Positions 38,490-54,146 of a stretch of DNA of 61,434 nucleotides are shown here, piece by piece. Every line of letters begins with the position of its first letter. Position 1 is the first letter of the stretch. The notes below the pieces were generated by a model. That model did not search any database. It saw only the letters and a program-made list of their open reading frames with translations, and was not told the DNA's origin. Location of the stretch: contig JALNQF010000246.1 in assembly GCA_028456385.1 (NCBI GenBank), positions 1-61,434 of the forward strand, in the 5' to 3' direction. The position numbers and the translations under genes were made by a program. The stretch is from Ophiosphaerella korrae (lineage: Eukaryota > Ascomycota > Dothideomycetes > Pleosporales > Phaeosphaeriaceae).

Positions 38490-39473
38490 TCATCGGAACC
38501 ACCAATTGACCTGAACGAATAATTAGCATTTCATCTTTATACATGTGCAACAACTTACTGAGGCGTTGGCACCCATCCCAGTGCCTCGAACAGCATGCCA
38601 CCACCCTAGAGGAATATACAACCCGTCTCCCTTCTTCAAACTAATCTCAAATCCGCTTTGCCGCCCAGGCACAAATTCATTATCGTCCCAAACCGCCCTC
38701 TCCAGCGCCTTCATCTCTTCACCCTGCATCATTTCCTCGCCCCTCATATTTGCTGTATCCCCACTTTTCCCGAGGGCAGCACAAACTCTCTCGTATATTG
38801 ATTTCCCTGCCTCGGGTTTCATCAGCCTAATCCTTTTTTTTCCTGACAATTGTATTAAAAGATTGGGATTGGGGTCGCGATGTAGTGGCGTACACGTCGG
38901 CGCTTTCCCCATCCACAAGCTCGAGCCATAGATATCCCCACTCCCAAGCCGCGAGATGAGAGTAGGCTTGGGCAGGTCGGCTTGCATCTTCGCCGGGAGG
39001 TCTGCGAGAGGGGCTTGCGCAAGGTAGAGACGAGACGTCGATGTCGCAGCTCTATCTGCTGAAGCAGTCTTGTCCAAAAGGAGAGACAGCGGAGCTTGGA
39101 AGCGCTTGAATGTCGTTTGAGTGTCAGGAATAGCTCGCATTTCCTTGAATCTTTGTGTGGGCGTTATTTGCGTGAGCTCCAATGGCACTACGGTGTCACC
39201 AAATTGATTGAGATAGTCGGTGTTCAGCTTGGCTGGCAGGGTCACAACGCCGCCGGTCGATTCAAACCATTTTTCTATGGCAGGTATGGTTTTGAAAATC
39301 TTCTTGAATCGCGCTGGGAGGTCGGCATCGAAGTTGGACATCTCTTGCTCGTCCTCAGAACGGATGCATTTGACCTGCCGAAAACTTTTCTTCATGGGAA
39401 GTTTTGGGGGACTCTTCTTTGCATAGAAACACCTTGGCGGCAGTGTAAGTGCGAATCGGGGGAGGCGCGACAT
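38490..39473 (-). CDS. JmjC/cupin-8 domain protein, possible mitochondrial 2-oxoglutarate oxygenase
   Basis: Exon 1 (38,559-39,473) and a 21 nt last exon (38,490-38,510) joined over a 48 nt intron (GTAAGT donor) give 311 residues ending SVNWWFR, the usual end of this family. The iron ligands are visible: H198 and D200 in PLHRDPNPN, and H293 in IPLGWWHAV. LIQLSGKKRIRL and KKGDGLYIP are typical of the JmjC/cupin-8 fold. The first 20 residues have Arg, Leu and Ala but no acids (MSRLPRFALTLPPRCFYAKK), which suggests a mitochondrial presequence; that is inference. The substrate is unknown: relatives hydroxylate proteins or RNA. It diverges from prefoldin 5 with 186 bp between starts. Confidence 0.85.
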
Positions 39474-39659
39474 TGAGAAGCTTAGATGTCAGTTCCAAAG
39501 CTCCAAAGCAAAGCATCATGGTAGGGGAAAGAATAGTGTCCAAGCTCCCTCGATAAGGAAATTGACTTTGGCGCGCTCTCAGGTTTCCCCACCGTTCCCC
39601 ACCAAAACCTTGCCAAACGATATCCTTCAACACCGTCCCAAGCTCCGACTCCAAAAGAA
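39474..39659. promoter_or_regulatory. Divergent promoter region JmjC gene/PFD5
   Basis: Only 186 bp separate the two start codons, so the promoters overlap. No specific site was recognised. Confidence 0.45.
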
Positions 39660-40218
39660 ATGGCCCCCAAAGCGCCCCAATCTCAAAGCCAAGGCGGACA
39701 AAGTAGGTCCCACAGACATCAAGCAATTACTACCTGTGCAATAGCTAACGGACAAAATTGCTTGACCAGTTGACCTCGCTCAACTCCCCATCCCCCAGCT
39801 CCGCGAACTCAAATCGCAACTCGACGCCGAACTCACTCATTTGTCTACCTCGTTTCAATCGCTACGCACCGCTCAATCTAAATTCCGCGACTGCATTACT
39901 TCGCTGTCTTCTGCATTCCCCAGCGACCCACCATCGAGCTCGCCGCCACTGCTCGTGCCACTCACATCCAGTCTATACGTGCCCGGCAAACTAACAGACC
40001 ACAAGCATGTGTTGGTCGATGTGGGGACAGGATTCTTTGTCGAAAAGAATATAAGCGATGCCAAGGACTTCTACGAGAGGAAAGTCAAGGATCTGGGCGA
40101 GAGTCTGAAGGATCTTGAGAGCGTGGTGGAGGGGAAGGCGAGGAATGTTAAGCTTGTGGAGGAGGTTATGAGGGTCAAGGTCATGAATGCACAGGGCCAG
40201 GAGCAAGGGAAGGAATGA
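39660..40218 (+). CDS. gim5: Prefoldin subunit 5 (Gim5)
   Basis: This is an alpha-type subunit of the hexameric prefoldin chaperone that hands nascent actin and tubulin to the CCT chaperonin. A short first exon (39,660-39,702, MAPKAPQ...) and exon 2 (39,770-40,218) are separated by a 67 nt intron with an AGCTAACG branch; the product has 163 residues, normal for the family. The N-terminal coiled coil reads LAQLPIPQLRELKSQLDAEL, then LRTAQSKFRDC; the beta hairpins include LLVPLTSSLYVPGKL and VLVDVGTGFFVEK, followed by the C-terminal helix. It works on the same clients as tubulin cofactor E, two genes upstream, but there is no sign that the two are co-regulated. Confidence 0.93.
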
Positions 40219-40688
40219 GACCGCCGAATCCGGTTGGCTAGAACACGAGAGTATCGTGCTTGAGCTGCGAGATGAGTCTCGTTAGGGTCAGGCACAAAAA
40301 CGGGCGCAGTGTCCATTAGCCAATACCTTTGAATGAAGTCACGATGATGTTGCAGGCATTGGTCGGACACCTCCACAGGGGAAGGGTGGCGAGAAGATGG
40401 TCCAGGCGTCTCACGACACGGTGTGATCATCTGGAATCCTATTCAAATAAGCAACAAGGAACTAAGAAGCGAATGTAATAATCTGAGGTAGATCGTCTGC
40501 TGGCATGTAATTTTCATGATCATGACCTGACGAGCTTCCATAGGTTATACCATTGCTTGTCTAATAACAAGGAAGAGGACCTCGAGGCACTTTCTTCGTG
40601 CAGATCCTGAAAGCCTGATGGTGACAGAATCTTCTCTTGGTATCACGGCCTTTGCTAGGGCCAATAACTCCTGGCTTTACCAATTTAC
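40219..40688. other. Convergent intergenic region
   Basis: 470 bp between the stop codons of prefoldin 5 and the next minus-strand gene. It probably holds both 3' untranslated regions. No gene is seen. Confidence 0.5.
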
Positions 40689-42853
40689 TCAAAGCTGGAC
40701 CCCTCCTCCAGCAGTGTCTGAGCCTAAAATCTCTGATAGTTTCAGTAACTTGCTCACGAACAAGCGTACTCCTTCGTGTGGTAGTTTGGAATCGTTGTTT
40801 GCGATGTGTAGCTGTTCTATCCCCATGTCTTCTTCCGCGACATACAACGCTGAATGCCCGTCCTCAGGGAAGAACATTGATATAGGGTCACCCCATGTAG
40901 CTTTACTGCCGAAGGAAAGGCCTTCTAACTCGGCAAGATGCGTTGCCCATTCTAGATGACGAACAGCAACGCCCCAGACTGGCAGTCTCTGCATGGGATA
41001 CCATATAGCTGTAAGCTCAGCCCTGTAGCCGGTATCCTTGATCCCAAAAGCATATGTCTTGTTTAGTCGACTGTAATGTAAATTCCTCTGGATTGTGGGC
41101 GTAATATCACATTTTACGAACCCATCTGTAGATGATACGTCGTATTCGGACTTCATAGTAGCTTGTTGCGCAAATCCGGTCAAGACAGGCGACACCGATT
41201 TCGAAGAAAGAGGAATCAAGGACTCCAGCGCGAAATGCCATGCTCTGCTCCTGTAAAACGTTAGTCGGTGGCTCTGAGGTGGTACTAGGATGTTCAGTTT
41301 ACTTACTCTCCAAGCTCTAACAAGTTCAGATCCATATTGTCCCTGGGGCCATGCCTACCTGCTTCTAGTTTGTAGAACCTAGGTGAGCATTTCTCGTATT
41401 CTCCATCTTCATTGTAGGTCCAGTCGATTTGTATGATGAATAAACCTGTCATAGACGAGGGAACATTTTCGTGGTTGACCGGCTGGCTATTCTGTGGTAG
41501 CTTGACTGGGCTGTTCGGATCGCGAAACACCCAGGTTGCTTGAAGCGTGGGGCGTATTTCGCTCAATGAAGCTGGAATCTCACCAAAGTAACCACCTGGC
41601 TTGATCGGTTCTAAGACCTCATTCGCAAGCATGAGACGGTGGAGGATATCACGTCCAGCATTATGATTAGCGAGCCTAAACAGATTGTTAGCTTAACTCG
41701 CAGGATGGTTACAGCCACCTACCATTTCTTTACGTCTAGCTCGACTTTGCCATGGATCTCCTTCAAAAAATTATCCTTGAGAACAAACTGTCCCATCTTT
41801 TCCTCGCTCACGCATTTAGACCTGAGCGCGAGGCATCCCAAGCGGACTGTGAAGTCATATGTACCTTTTTTGTATCGGATATTTTCGAATTGTTGTTCGA
41901 GATAATTCTGAATTGCATAAAGCTTCTTATCTTCCAGACCGAGTTGTCGAAAGCTTCCTGGTTCGTCCATCTCAATAAGGGGAGTTGCTAAGCGTGGAAC
42001 AACTTTGTCGTCATGACTCGGCCACCAAACCTCGTATGGCTGCAGTTCGACATGAATGCCTTCTCGTTCGTCTAAGATGACATGAAGTGTGTCTTGTGTG
42101 CTACATCCCTCCGCAGTCACCTTTTTTATCAATGTGTAGAGGCGTTCTTTCGCATCCTGTGTACCTTTCAAGTCATAACCCGTAATCTCAATCTGCCATT
42201 GTTGCCCAGGGCGGCGTGGTAGCAGTGTGATCCACACCTTTCTCTCTGAACGAAGCTCATGCAGTCGTTCGAGCTTATTGCCAAACACATCTCTCGGAGT
42301 CAGAGATTGGCAGCTAAGTTCTTCTGGCCAACTTATCGTAGCCTAGATCGCTATTTTAGATTGAATATATGTGAATAACAAGAAAACATACTATGTGCCT
42401 GGGAACATCTTCACCGTCGTCACCGGATGGGATAGGTCCTCGAAACTGTAAACTCGTCTCATTCTCAATGCGTCCCATATCTTCAATGTATTGCTTAGTG
42501 TACTCAAAAGTCTCCCTTCGTGCCCAGGCTGAGGATCTTGTGGATTTTGTATGAGCCTTTGAGACCCATTCGTTGAGATGTCGAACGGCTTTCTCTACAC
42601 CAAGGCCTGCGCCATAAACTTCGAACGACATGATCTCTTGCCTATTATTTGTATTAGGAAACACGACACAATCGGTCTCGACTTTAATCTTGTTGACAAG
42701 TATGACACGTTCATTCGAGAAAGTTTGCCTTCGGTATTCAGGCGGGACGGCAACGACCCTGTTTGGCTTCTTTCCAATGAAGGCCTGTCTATCTGCAAAC
42801 TGAGGGGGAGGCGGGTCGTCATAGATATTTGGTATGCGGCGTGTCTGATCCAT
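40689..42853 (-). CDS. Protein of unknown function with two KH-like segments
   Basis: Four exons join in frame: 42,392-42,853, 41,723-42,342, 41,307-41,675 and 40,689-41,250, giving 670 residues; donors are GTATGT, GTAGGT and GTAAGT. I do not recognise a named family. Two segments resemble KH folds in their pattern of hydrophobics: KIKVETDCVVF...FEVYGAGLGVEKAVRHL at about 50-105, and LHELRSERKVWITLLPRRP...EITGYDLKGTQDAKERL starting near 180. This suggests, without proving, single-stranded nucleic-acid binding. The rest has no visible signal peptide or membrane span. An in-frame Met 48 codons upstream exists, but MDQTRRIPNIYDD at 42,853 was chosen because the upstream stretch looks like leader. 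The gene converges with prefoldin 5. Confidence 0.75.
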
Positions 42854-43729
42854 AGTGAGTCTTAATGCCACAATGATGCAAGGGGGTCGAAAAGTTGGAG
42901 TGTCACTGTGGGTAATCGCTTTCACTGCGGAAGGAGTGAGCACACAACAATTGCTGACGTAAACATGGGATCGCAACTGCCTTTCAAATACGGTCAAGCA
43001 TGTGGGAGAGAATGCAACAGAAATAAATAGATATCCAGTCTGTGGGTCGGAACTATGTCCCTCTTACAGAATAGGAAGTATGCAAATTAATATGGATACC
43101 TTTAGTATAAGTGGATTGAACTAATTTTCACAAGAAGGCTGAATTTTTAGACAGTGAGAACTAGGTAGTGAGTTTGCAGACCTTGTTTTCAAATGGGCAA
43201 CCTTGTTAGTACAATCCGGCATTGGCAAAGTCTGCGGTGCAAGCTACAACACGTAGGTGAGAGAGTGTACTGGAAAAGGGCTAGCTAGATATCCTTAAAC
43301 ACCTAGCTAAGGTTGCTGAATATAGTGTGCTCATTGTCCTATCTGTTTAGGTCATATATGGTCGCAAAGGTTACAATGCAGGTATTGCTAAGTGTCAGAT
43401 TGTCACCGCGTTTATTGTTACACCTTTTGACACCACAGATGCTCAGACCAAATCTTCGTAAAGGCACAACTAGTGTTTCCCTGAACATCAGACAAGTTAG
43501 ACGGCAAGTGAGATTCAATGAACGGATTGGAGGTGGATTAGCCAACACGTGACGCGGCGACATTCGCGTTTCCGACGATTTTCCAGAAAATCAACTTCAA
43601 TATCGCATCACGAACTCGCTGATATACTACACTAAACCTCACCCTCCAATTAAGTTCTTTGCCTAACTGTCAGAATCGCTCGTAAATATTCACAAGGCAG
43701 TTGTATTAAAACCTGGTTGCTCGCCGGCA
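42854..43729. promoter_or_regulatory. Divergent intergenic region, unknown gene/uL23m
   Basis: 876 bp between two oppositely oriented start codons. Moderately AT-rich with no supportable frame. An ACACGTGACG word near 43,546-43,555 could be an E-box-like site; the identification is weak. Confidence 0.35.
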
Positions 43730-44449
43730 ATGGATGCCATACCGATCACAAAGAAGCTCATAGCATTCGGCAGCAAGAGAATCTACCTGTACTATATACC
43801 CATAAACCCCTCACAAACCCCCCCATACTAACTCCAAACCTCCAGCCCCAAATTCACAGTTGCCCTTATCCGAACACCAGACCTCTCACCCTACCACGCA
43901 CGCTTCCTCGTACCCCTCGACTTCTCCAAGTACGATCTGCGCGACTACCTCTACCACGCCTACAACGTCAAATGCTTCAACATCCGCTCTTTCGTCAAGC
44001 AAATGCCGATCCGCGACACGGCTGCACAACCGCGACACTGGTTCCGCCCAGAGTCAAAAAAATACATGACGGTCGAAATGGAGTTGCCGTTTGTGTGGCC
44101 GGAGCAGCCAGATTTAACACCATGGGGTAAGGAAGAGAGGGAGAAGGAGATAAACGATTCGTTGAGCGTGAATGCGCCGGGGCATGCCGAGCAGAGGGAG
44201 GAGGCAAAGACGTTGAGGGAGCAGGTGCAGCGGTTATATAGAAAAGATAGTGACCTCGTGGATGAAGCGATTGAGAAAAAGAAGGCAGATGGTGTAGCAC
44301 TTACAGCGGCGGAGCAGAAAATGGAGGATAGGCGGCTATTGAGAGAGGCCGAGGCGAGAAAGATGTCGAGAGTGGGGGTTTGGGAAGACACCAGGACGGC
44401 AAAGGTAGTGAGAGCCGATGATGGTAAACGCTTCGCCATCAAGGCTTGA
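43730..44449 (+). CDS. mrp20: Mitochondrial large-subunit ribosomal protein uL23m (Mrp20)
   Basis: This protein of the mitochondrial 54S subunit lies near the polypeptide exit tunnel. Exon 1 (43,730-43,788) and exon 2 (43,846-44,449), separated by a 57 nt intron with a TACTAAC branch, give 220 residues. The splice restores RIYLPKFTVALIRTP, a strong family signature, followed by PLDFSKYDLRDYL and, in the middle, HWFRPESKKYMTVEM and PFVWPE, found in fungal Mrp20. The last 90 residues are a charged helical extension. There is no obvious cleavable presequence; the N-terminus has several Lys and Arg, which may suffice for import. Confidence 0.9.
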
Positions 44450-45056
44450 GGATAGGTAATATCGCTATGTACAATTTTCTGTATGATATGCATAGACTCG
44501 GCGTATATCAAGGCCACGCGCTATGAACACAAAACTTGTAGAAGTATAAGATGCGGTGCACAAAGGGAGCTTAAAGCTATGACATTCTTCCATGCAACCA
44601 TGACCACTCATATCAAAACCTTCCTACTCAATTCCAGGCACTTACAAGACATGATTAGCATCCGAGCTTCACCTCGCATCTGAATGAACTCCCTTATCTA
44701 CTCTTGTAAACCTACGCAGTATCACCACAGTTTTTCGAACCTTCAAGGTCCGGCCTATATCCGAGGATTACCTCGTGTTCATATATGCATAGCAACATCT
44801 CCATCCAACAATAACGTCCTCGTTTTAATCGTCCTGTTTCTTCATGACTATCGCTTGTTTAACCTAGTTCCAAGCCTGTACAACACTATGGCGATAAGAA
44901 GATAACACCTTAATCGCAGACCACCTGTCTAGCTCAATATAGACCATACTACTGTTAGTGGAGACGAACAATCTCAACCCGCAATGGGCCCATATGCACC
45001 AGTTCAACGAACGGGGGTTGGAGAACGTATGGGGTATCCGAAACTTTCACCACTAC
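44450..45056. other. Convergent intergenic region uL23m/PKC
   Basis: 607 bp between two stop codons, probably 3' untranslated sequence of both genes. No frame with family motifs. Confidence 0.5.
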
Positions 45057-48885
<3,829 letters not shown>

Positions 48886-49695
48886 GGTGGTGGCTGTCTT
48901 GGAGTTCGGCGAAGAAGGCGTGTGGGCTGTTCTCCGCCGATGGCTGCAGGCAGAAGGGCTGTGCCTGGGGACGGGAGCGGCGTGGAGGGGCGTCGATGCC
49001 CAAGCGGGGGCAGATTGCCGTTCACAACGCGAGTCGAGAGCAGTGTGAGTGCAGGAGGCGGGCGTCAATGTGCGGGGAGAAGAATAAATCGCGTCGAGGT
49101 TAAATTGGGGTAACAATGACGGCAACCCACCGGGGGGTAAGTGGGTGCGTGATGTGATGGCGTCAAAACCGAGATAGCTCTGCGTACAAGCGTGGCTGAG
49201 CAGCCCCACAATCGCCCTGTTCTTACAGAGGCGAGAGGCACTTGTGGCTGGAGCGCCGGCCGTATATATCAGTCAGGTGTCGTGTAGTGAATGCTCCCGG
49301 GCCAAGGAGGAAGCGAAGTTGAGGATTGCGAGTGTTGGCCCTAGTGTTGTCAATCTGTGAATCAGGCGGGGTACTATCTCTCTGCACAGAAACGGATGAT
49401 ACCTGCCCTACCAACCAACCAACCAACCTCCCACTGCTGGAACACGGAAACTTAGGTCAGCCAGCTATCAACATCAAAATATGCACGTCTGCTTCATTGC
49501 ACCAGCCTCTTCTCCAGGTGCAGCATACCCGGGGCTTGTTTTTATCGCTGGTCAGCTTGTCACAAAACACGTGAAGACCGCAATGTGCCCAATTTTTGGA
49601 ATTAGATTTCGAACGCAATTAACTAGTATGGGATATCTACAGTTGAGGGGTTGAGACACCTGAGCAACCTCATGTGTTCAGCTCTTTGCGAATCC
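48886..49695. promoter_or_regulatory. PKC upstream region and MAK21 downstream region
   Basis: 810 bp with the PKC promoter/leader on the left and the MAK21 3' end on the right. It contains an ACCA microsatellite at 49,410-49,428 (five units of acca/ccaa). No gene is supportable; a frame continuing upstream of the PKC start is low-complexity. Confidence 0.4.
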
Positions 49696-52396
49696 TTACT
49701 CACTATCATCGCCAATGAGCTTCGCGTAGTCCTCTGCTGACGCGAACGTGGGAAGATGTTTGAGCTTCCGCTTTTTGTTCTTTTTCTTGTCGTCCTTTGT
49801 GCCGTCATCAACGTCTGTATCGTCATCCACGTCAATATCAACAGGAATCTCGTCTTCGTCGTCCATGAAGCCGTCTTCATCGTCAAGATCAAAGTGCTCA
49901 AAGTCATCATCATCATCCTTCCCTGTACCCACGCCACCAGCATCCTCGTGGTCGCTGCCGAGATTGAGTTCAACACCCTCATCGATGCCGGCACCACCAT
50001 CTTCGTCGTCGTCGCTCATCATATCTTCCATGTCAATGTCACTAAACCCATCGTCATCTCCACCATCACCCTCAACGTTAGGTCGGCTCTTAACAAGAGC
50101 CTGCCAGATCTCGTCCTCGCCACTTTCATCTTCATTATCTGCCTTCCTGTTTTTCTTTGCTTTCCTGTCTACCTGCCGCGCCTTACCTGCCTTTTCAAAG
50201 TAAGTGTGGAAGAACACCTCGTCAACACGCACATCATCAACCTTTCTACGCCAAAACTGCTCAGAGTTGAGCGGATCGTGCGTGCGATCGTCTTCGCGGG
50301 CTGTGATGAGGTAGTCGGCCGCCCTTGAGGTGCCAGACATGGGCTGCATAATGGATGAGCCATGGATAGCCTGAGACTTGGTCTTTGCGTTGCGGAAAGA
50401 AAACTTATCGAGGAAGTTCATAAGCGTATAAATTGTAGGATCTGGCTTCTCTTTGATAGGTTCCTGATTGACAATCTTGGAGGCGAGAACGTGGACTGAA
50501 GGGTGATAGTGTGCCTGCAACGGTAGCAATTCCCATAAGCATGACAGGTCTGCCTGAGCGTGCTCTGGGTCTCGTTTTCGGGCGTCATAGCTAGGGTGAC
50601 TCGCGGCTTTCACTCCGTTTAGCCTCGCCCCGCCATCTTCAACAACATCCTCATAATGCTCGTCCCCACTATCATCGGCATTGCCCTCGGGCGTCGATAG
50701 CATCGACTTAACGGTGGGGAAAGTTGTGATGAGTTCTTTAATAAGATAGAGAACACCGCAAATGAATGGTGGTTCGTGCAAGTGGATAATCTGAAGTAAA
50801 CGTTTCACGAAGGCTTTGACGCGTTTGATGCTCACGTCTGCCTTAAGCGCCCGGTAAAGGAGATTCAAAAACATAATATGCTTCGAAGTTGAGATGAGTC
50901 GTGGGTCGAGAAGAGATTCGTACAAAGTTCTGTAAAAGCGGTCCGCAGAGTAGTGTTTTGCCGCAGAGATCTGCTGGATCAGTGTCATGGCCTGAATGCT
51001 AGTATTGAAGTTCGAAGAATGCGTGACTTCGTAAAGCGTATTGAGCTTCTGCTCGAATTTCGCGTCGTCCGTCTTCGCAAAGGGAAATGCGCGATTGACG
51101 CCTGTCAAAATGGCTGAAATGAGCTTCTCTCTTGATTCATCCTCGACCAGAAAAGCTCGTGTGGCGGCCTTCTCGGCTTTCTTCTTTGCCATCTTGCCGG
51201 GTTGACCACCACCACCTTGTATGTGACCATGTTTATTTAGTCGCTTTTCTTCCTTTTCATGTTCTTTTTGTTTCTTCAATAGACCCAAGAAGAGAGTAAA
51301 GTACATGTCCAAGAGTTTATTTGCCACTTCATGCTCTTTCACACTCAGGACAGTCTGATTCAGAGTGATAGCCGCATAATACTTCGCAGTTCCACTCTGG
51401 TTTGGACGAAAGAGGAGATCTGATTCGATGGAACTGATGATGACACTCTTCATCAAAGGATGGGTTATTTGTAACTGGAGCAGCAGATAGGATGCCCTTG
51501 AAGCTACCTTCTTCTCTTTATCCCCAAGCTTGTTGATGAGTAGTCGCAGCAGATTCTCTTCTTGTTCAGGTTTTTCTTTAAGTAACTCCCAGACGAAAGT
51601 TACGGCCCGGTTACGCGAGTATTCGACCTCGTCGTTGGACCAATTTTCGAGGATTTTGAGCATCTCGAAGTATTGCTTCTTTAGCCAGTCTTCGTACGCC
51701 CATGCGATCAAGTGGACCTTCTGGAGCTCGCCAGGTAGTTTTTCACCTGCTTTCCATTGCAAACTCTTTCCTTGCGCAGCGGCAAGGAGACCTGGCTGTC
51801 GCGCAAATGCTTTCAGTTTCCGATTAGGTGGAAGCAGTACACCCTGTCCCAGGAGATCCTTCAGAGCAGCCAGAGCCATCATTGCAGTGCTCCTGCTTTT
51901 CTTCTTGGTCAGACTCAGGAGCTGGTCGAAAGCTTTCATAGTGTGCAATGGTGACTCTTGCACTAACAGTGTCAGCGCTGAGACCTTATCTTCCATGGTA
52001 CCAGCGCTCATAATGGAGGACATGAACTTGTGAGATGCATCTTTGGACATGTGCGAGGCTGCATATTCGGTCGCCTCAGCTTCCAGAAGCTGATTTGCGT
52101 ACTCATGAAGGCTATCGAGAATATGGCGAGCAGGTATCGTGGGTTTGTCGATGGTGGGGAGCTCGGGAAGTTCGACCGTGTGCCATTCTGGCTGGATTTT
52201 GAACAGCTGTCGTGCACATCAGCACAGCCACCGGCTACCATCCCCTAGCATGATAACTCACCAGCCCTGATCGCGTCTTGTGCTCACCATTCTTGCGCTT
52301 GCCCTTCTTGTCGCTTTTTATGCCCGTCCGGCTCTGATCCGACGACGGCTTCGTGAAGCCATCCCTAGTCTCGGCATGGGTCCGCTTCTTCCCCAT
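49696..52396 (-). CDS. mak21: Ribosome biogenesis factor Mak21/Noc1 (CBF/Mak21 family)
   Basis: This nucleolar protein helps make and export the 60S pre-ribosome, working with Noc2. Exon 1 (52,262-52,396) and exon 2 (49,696-52,206) join over a 55 nt intron (GTGAGT donor) and give 881 residues. The start at 52,396 (MGKKRTHAETRD) is the first ATG in frame. Helical HEAT-like repeats fill the first 500 residues (TMEDKVSALTLLVQESPLH, KYYAAITLNQTVLSVKEHEV); the CBF/Mak21 domain includes KHIMFLNLLYRAL and EPPFICGVLYLIKEL. A long acidic tail rich in Asp and Glu precedes a basic patch (KKNKKRKLKHLPTF) near the end. It is somewhat shorter than yeast Mak21 because it lacks a long N-terminal extension. 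Confidence 0.93.
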
Positions 52397-52840
52397 TTGA
52401 TTTCGTCGGTGTCGCGGCACGCGTAGCTACAAGGTCCGTCAGAAATAAGATTCTGACCCTTCATGACCTTGAATTCGAGAATCGGTGTGATGTGAGTCGG
52501 AGATTTTTGAGAAACCAGCGAACGCTCGCGGCAAAACTAATCGCCGGAGCTTGGCCCGGATGCGTCTCGGCGTATTGGGGTTGGTGGGGCAGTCTCACGG
52601 TCTATTGAGAATTGATTGCATACCATAAAAGGCAGTTAGTGACTCAACGTGTTCTCCCTTTCCACTATGGTATTCTCTTGAAGACTATACACAATACATG
52701 AAGCTTCCTGGACCTTGATTAACCTGTTTGGCATTTGATAGCTGTATCATACCTACTCTGCACGCACTGAAGCCACCCTACCCCGCCAACCACACTTCTA
52801 GTTAGCTATTAAGCAAGGAAAGCCGACAAGCTATCCCGCA
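52397..52840. promoter_or_regulatory. Divergent promoter region MAK21/TRP4
   Basis: 444 bp between the start codons of two oppositely oriented genes. It contains the TGACTCA site listed separately. Confidence 0.5.
52640..52646 (+). promoter_or_regulatory. Gcn4/CPC1-type site in the TRP4 promoter
   Basis: The word TGACTCA, the consensus for the bZIP activator of general amino-acid control (Gcn4, CPC1, CpcA), lies about 195 bp upstream of the TRP4 start. Tryptophan genes are classic targets of this control in fungi, so the site is probably functional; it is near-palindromic and could also act on MAK21. Confidence 0.6.
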
Positions 52841-54146
52841 ATGGCAACAGTTCCAGGTGAAGGGGATGACAAGATATCAATCACCCCACTACTAAAGCGC
52901 CTTTGGCATGAATCTCCAACAACCAAGCCCGACGCTACCGAGATTGCAGCCGCTCTTGCCCTAATCTTCACCAACAGCCTCTCTGAGGTTCAGACGGGCG
53001 CTCTGCTGACATGCCTGCACTTCACAGACCAAGACAGACAGGCAGATGTGCTTGCCAAATGTGCACAGACAATGCGAGACCATTCGAGTATTATTGACCT
53101 TGAAGGGCTCAATGAACTACTCAAGAGTCGAAGAAAGCACGAAGGAGGGTATCGTGGAGGCTTGGTATGCTTTAACCCGTTCTCCTTTATCACTCTGATC
53201 AAAACGTTTCCATGGACATACTGCTTACCATGTCTCATAGTGTGACATAGTAGGCACAGGTGGTGACTCGCACAACACCTTCAACATCAGCACTACCTCT
53301 TCCATTCTTGCCTCATCTCTACTCATGATTGGAAAACATGGCAACAAAGCCTCAACATCGCGCTCAGGCTCTGCAGATCTCTTGTCCTGCGCGCCACCCA
53401 AACCACCCATCATTACTGCTGTCTCACCATCCACCATCCTAGATATCTACCGTGTTACCAATTACGCCTTCCTCTTTGCTCCAATATTCCATCCAGGAGC
53501 AAGGCATTCAGCAAGCATCAGGAGGCAGCTTGGCTGGCGCACCATTTTCAACTTACTCGGACCTTTGGCGAACCCATTACATGATCTAATCGAAGTACGC
53601 GTGCTCGGTGTGGCGAGGAAAGAGATTGGGCCTGACTTTGCTGAAGCATTGCGCCAATCTGGCTCCCGAAAAGGCATGGTCATTTGCGGCGACGAGGAGC
53701 TCGATGAGCTCTCTTGTGCGGGACTGACGCACTGCTGGCGCCTGGTCGAAAACGCCTCAACTAATACAGTCGATATCAACTATTTTACCGTTACTCCAGC
53801 AGATTTTGGCCTCCCGGAACATCCTCTGACCGATGTATCACCAGGCCAGTCGCCGGAGAGGAATGCGGAGATCCTGATAAACATTTTGCAAGGAAAGGTT
53901 CCGATTGATGACCCGATCCTACATTTCGTGTACTTGAATACTGCAGCCTTGTTTGTAGTAAGTGGTATTTGTGATGCAGACACGAGCGATATGGGTCATG
54001 GCGACGACGGCAAAGTCATCACAGAAGTAGGACCTGGAGGAGGCCGTTGGAAAGAGGGGGTACGGAGAGCCAAGTGGGCAGTTCAGAGTGGAGAGGCCTA
54101 TAGACAATGGGAGAAGTTTGTTGAAGTAACAAATCGAGTTGCATAG
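52841..54146 (+). CDS. trp4: Anthranilate phosphoribosyltransferase (Trp4)
   Basis: This enzyme transfers the phosphoribosyl group from PRPP to anthranilate, the second step from chorismate to tryptophan. Exons 52,841-53,164 and 53,241-54,146 join over a 76 nt intron to give 409 residues. The splice restores the PRPP-binding motif CDIVGTGGDSHNTFNIST at about 109. Further family motifs are KHGNKASTSRSGSADLL, FAPIFHPGARH and IFNLLGPLANPL; the end has the usual GGRWKEGVRRA helix. It is a stand-alone enzyme, as usual in ascomycetes. A TGACTCA site upstream suggests amino-acid starvation control. Confidence 0.95.

Noticed and set aside
49748..50328. Plus-strand Ser-rich and Val/Ile-rich frames opposite the MAK21 tail
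   Set aside because: They are the complement of Asp/Glu codons in the acidic tail of MAK21.
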